Assembly: GCA_023512835.1 (NCBI GenBank)
Contig: CM042090.1
Span: 26,699,783-26,763,782, forward strand
Direction of reading: 5' to 3'
DNA: 64,000 bases
DNA from: Taxillus chinensis
Taxonomy: Eukaryota; Streptophyta; Magnoliopsida; Santalales; Loranthaceae
Shown here: positions 61,530 through 64,000 of the stretch, one piece after another
Numbering within the stretch: position 1 is the stretch's first letter
Layout of the letters: each line of letters begins with the position of its first letter
Notes under the pieces: generated by a model
Database searches by the model: none
What the model saw: only the letters and a program-made list of their open reading frames with translations
Told to the model about the DNA's origin: nothing
Made by a program: the position numbers and the translations under genes

Positions 61530-62949
61530 ATGGCGACGGCGGATATCAAAATCCGAGAAGACGAAGAAAGTGGAGAAGAAGAGAAAGGGAAGGAGGGACG
61601 TAACCTTCTGGGTAGACCAAGATTCGAGGAGCTCGAGAACGGACGCTTCAGATGCGTGGAGACCGGCCATGAAATGCCCTCCAAGGCCATCAATTCCTAC
61701 TCCAATTGCAAGCGCTGCAGATTAGGCCTCGTCGACTACGCCCTGTCTCACAGAAAGCCTCCTCTTAACATGTTCAAGCCACACCCTGAATCACTGTTCG
61801 ACCATCATACCCATGCTCTCTCTTTCGTGTCGTTTAAGGCTTTCCTAATCGATGATTCATGTTTTTATGTTTTTTAATGCCTTGGGTTTTTTTTAATGGA
61901 TTTTCGGGGTGTTTTTACTTTTCCTTAACCTCGTATTTCTGTTTACTTCCTTCTTATTATTTTTTTTGACATTTTTTTTTTAAATCTAGCAATAATAGGA
62001 AAAGAAATCGAGGATTCAAAGGTAATGCCTTGAGATATGAAGGAAAACAAATTATGGGTTTTGTGTTTTTTATGGTATCCCTTATTGTGCTTCAGACTTT
62101 CTTAATTTTAACCATATGAGGAGAAATCAATGATTCAATGCCTCAATTTTTTGATGGAAAAAAAATTGTGTTGTGTTAGTTTCGTTATGCGTTTTTTTAC
62201 GATGCGAAGAACATGGCTGGATCGTGGTTGTGCTGCTGTCTTCTTCTTTCTTTTAACATTGTGGAAGTGTGTTACTTTCGTTGCTTAGTCTTATGGGAAA
62301 CCCATCCGAGTATTTGGGTACTTTGATTGCTGATATCATGGTTATATTGTTTACTCACTATAGGTCGAAGTTGATATGTAAGTTGACTGGGGATTCTGTG
62401 AATAAGTCAGAAGAACACATTTGGAAGCACATCAATGGGAAACGATTTCTCAATAAATTAGGTCTGTGAATTTTCTTCTTCAACCAATCTTTTCCATGCT
62501 TTTCTACTCCTTAATTTCCCTTCTTCCGATTAAAACTTATTTAGACCTGTGAATTTCTGCATTTATAACTTTGGTCCATACCCATTATATTGTCGGTGAT
62601 TGTCGTCTTTACTGAATAGAACAAAAGGAAGCTGGATTACTATCACCAAATGAGGTAAAGAAAGGTACCCAGATGCCGGAGGAGGCATCTAAGCAGATAA
62701 AGGAAGATATGAAAAAGGAGAAGAAGAAGAAGAGGAAGAAGGAAAAGAAAAAGAAGAAGAAGAAGAAAATGGAGGACACTAGGTTTGACGATTTGGAATC
62801 AAAAGAGTACTCTAATAAGGACATTGATTCAGAAGAGCTTAACTTCTGGACACCACCTGTTGGAAGTCGGTGGGACTTTGATGATGGAGGAGATCGATGG
62901 GGTTCTGATTCAGAATCGGGGCAAGATACCAATGAAGTTAGGGGAGCAG
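61530..62949 (+). CDS. SURF2: SURF2 (surfeit locus protein 2), partial at 3' end
   Basis: The SURF2 family consists of small basic nucleolar proteins in eukaryotes; mammalian SURF2 is linked to ribosome assembly. Exons seen: 61530-61795, 62364-62461, 62620-62949, with GT-AG introns and preserved frame. Recognised by GRFRCVETGHEMPSKAI, CRLGLVDYALSHRKPPLNMF, then SKLICKLTGDSVNKSEEHIW and HINGKRFLNKL. Exon 3 encodes a long lysine-rich run (KKEKKKKRKKEKKKKK) and an acidic FWTPPVGSRWDFDDGGD stretch also seen in plant homologues. Exon 3 ends at a GTATGT donor in phase 1, so at least one further exon is expected; none is recognisable before the LTR element at 63321. The ATG was chosen because the conserved LLGRPRFEEL region follows within about 30 codons; an upstream in-frame Met at 61458 is possible. 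Confidence 0.85.
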
Positions 62950-63320
62950 GTATGTGTCTTAATTTTTGATTTAAGGATCTCTATAATTGATGAAGAAAAA
63001 AAGCCATATAACTCCATGATTTGTTATACTACTAATTTGTTTTATGATATTAAGATTAATTGATGTTCATAATTGTGTAAGATAAAATAGTTAATGTTAG
63101 GCAGGTATTGGTAGTTAATATGGATAACTAGTGATTATAGAAGAACATGTAAAGAGATTCATAAATTTGAAAAATCATCCGGAATTAATATTTCTTTAGG
63201 AGATTTTGTAGACTAAGGAAGCATATTCCCCAAAACTGATTCCTTAATGATAGATATGGGCATATGGCTATCTCACCAGGTGATCGGGCAAAATTTTGTA
63301 GTAACGAACTAGTAAGCTTT
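62950..63320. other. Probable SURF2 intron sequence
   Basis: It follows the exon 3 donor. AT-rich; no exon with SURF2-like C-terminal sequence recognised. Confidence 0.4.
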
Positions 63321-63668
63321 TGATAACACCCTCACGTATCACAGGGGACGGAAGCGCCAACGCCAGCTCATTTCTACTTGATTCTATTTTCAAATTTCGA
63401 ATTTCAAATATTCCATTAAGTTGTTGCTTTTTCAAATTCAAATAAGTAGAGATTTTCTCTACTAGTCTTTAGGAGTTTGTTAGTTTGTTAGCCTTGATCT
63501 TAGGAGGTTGGCCTGGTTATTTATTTTACGGATGTAATGAAGGAAGGCATGGTGAAAGTAATAGAAAATTCTTGGAGATACTCCTTTGGCTCTTGCACAT
63601 ACTAGCCGATAAGATTCTTTCAAGAGAGTAGGCCGCAGGAGAGCACTAACTTGTTCTAGACCCTATCA
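63321..63668 (+). mobile_element. 5' LTR of a retrotransposon
   Basis: It begins TGATAACACCC and ends ACCCTATCA, so it has the usual TG...CA ends, and is directly followed by a primer-binding site. About 348 bases. The start was chosen on the TG nearest a sensible LTR length; the matching 3' LTR is outside the window. Confidence 0.6.
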
Positions 63669-63671
63669 TTT

Positions 63672-63684
63672 TGGTATCAGAGCC
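63672..63684 (+). other. Primer-binding site (initiator methionine tRNA)
   Basis: TGGTATCAGAGCC lies three bases after the LTR. It is complementary to the 3' end of plant initiator tRNA-Met, the usual primer for many plant LTR retrotransposons. Confidence 0.85.
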
Positions 63685-63700
63685 AGGTTACGATAAAAAA

Positions 63701-64000
63701 ATGGTGACCACACGTTCATCCGCTGGTGATAATCCTGCTGAAGATCCTTTGGCAGCTATTGTAGCGAAATTGGATGCTTTGGTTGAGCTTAAAGAAAAGG
63801 TTACCGCATTGGAAGAGCGAGCCTTAAGATCAGATCGAGGAAAAGGAAAAGCGCGACAATGGGTGGACGATTCGGAGGAGGAGCCTGATTACCGTCGAAT
63901 GCGACCTCCACATGCCAAGATTGAGTTTCCTAAATTTCAAGGGGGAGATCCGCGAGGTTGGATCCTTAAAGCTGAAAAGTATTTTCGGTACTATGAAATA
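63701..64000 (+). CDS. Ty3/gypsy-type Gag N terminus, runs off the window
   Basis: Open from the ATG to the window end (100 codons), without stops. It starts MVTTRSSAGDNPAEDPLAAI, has a short coiled-coil-like stretch (DALVELKEKVTALEERAL), a charged linker (DDSEEEPDYRRMRPPHA) and then the KIEFPKFQGGDPRGWILKAE segment typical of plant Ty3/gypsy Gag just before the capsid region. The open frame and clear LTR suggest a fairly young insertion. It lies in the same direction as SURF2. Confidence 0.8.
   Translation, partial: MVTTRSSAGDNPAEDPLAAIVAKLDALVELKEKVTALEERALRSDRGKGKARQWVDDSEEEPDYRRMRPPHAKIEFPKFQGGDPRGWILKAEKYFRYYEI

Noticed and set aside
61110..61670. 186-codon minus-strand frame opposite SURF2 exon 1
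   Set aside because: Antisense shadow of the SURF2 5' region; no domain.
1..64000. tRNA, rRNA, CRISPR or organelle-derived segments
   Set aside because: None recognised by eye; a tRNA scan and organelle alignment would be needed to exclude short ones.

Overview
The window is nuclear DNA of a flowering plant. The evidence is intron-rich genes with GT-AG splicing, two plant AP2/ERF transcription factor genes, plant-type promoter elements (TATA, GCC-box, W-box, telo-box, site II), and AT-rich intergenic DNA packed with small hAT-like elements, MITEs, miniature LTR elements (TRIM type) and LTR-retrotransposon remains. Nothing points to bacteria, plastid or mitochondrion. The two ERF genes are GC-rich while the other exons are AT-rich; this is not enough to name a clade.

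Layout. 1-12 kb holds an ERF cluster: an intact single-exon ERF gene (1615-2235), a second intact one (8966-9565) and a dead third copy keeping only promoter and start region (about 11330-11860). Between the first two lies a Pack-type element (4651-5870) carrying fragments that look like an ACT-domain STY kinase and glyoxalase I. 12-22 kb is gene-free: a triplicated AT-rich repeat, a hAT element with a perfect 8-bp target duplication (14876-16227), C-rich elements, a GC-rich hAT-like element (20331-21053) and a TRIM-like element (21399-21985).

22-32 kb holds two plus-strand genes: an 11-exon secreted protein of a plant family resembling class III periplasmic binding proteins (22334-25717), and a DeSI/PPPDE-type isopeptidase whose first exon has a frameshift (28550-31257). 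32-47.5 kb holds two minus-strand genes: a 12-exon palmitoyl-protein thioesterase (32274-40224) and SNU13/NHP2L1 (45542-47497). 47.5-53 kb is gene-free apart from an antisense, broken Ty1/copia gag. 53.8-59.5 kb is the 9-exon MAK16 gene. SURF2 starts at 61530 and runs off the right edge, with a Ty3/gypsy-type LTR element (LTR about 63321-63668, PBS, open gag) in or after it.

Three genes (SNU13, MAK16, SURF2) belong to nucleolar, snoRNP or ribosome-assembly families. SNU13 and MAK16 carry telo-box and site II type motifs near their 5' ends, which fits co-regulation with the ribosome-making programme. No previously undescribed multi-gene system was recognised. The most unusual items are the composite gene-capturing element, the decayed duplicate of PPT exon 8, the DeSI frameshift, the eukaryotic binding-protein-like secreted family, and the series of miniature LTR elements. 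All exon models were built by eye from splice sites, reading frame and remembered family sequence; none was checked against transcripts.
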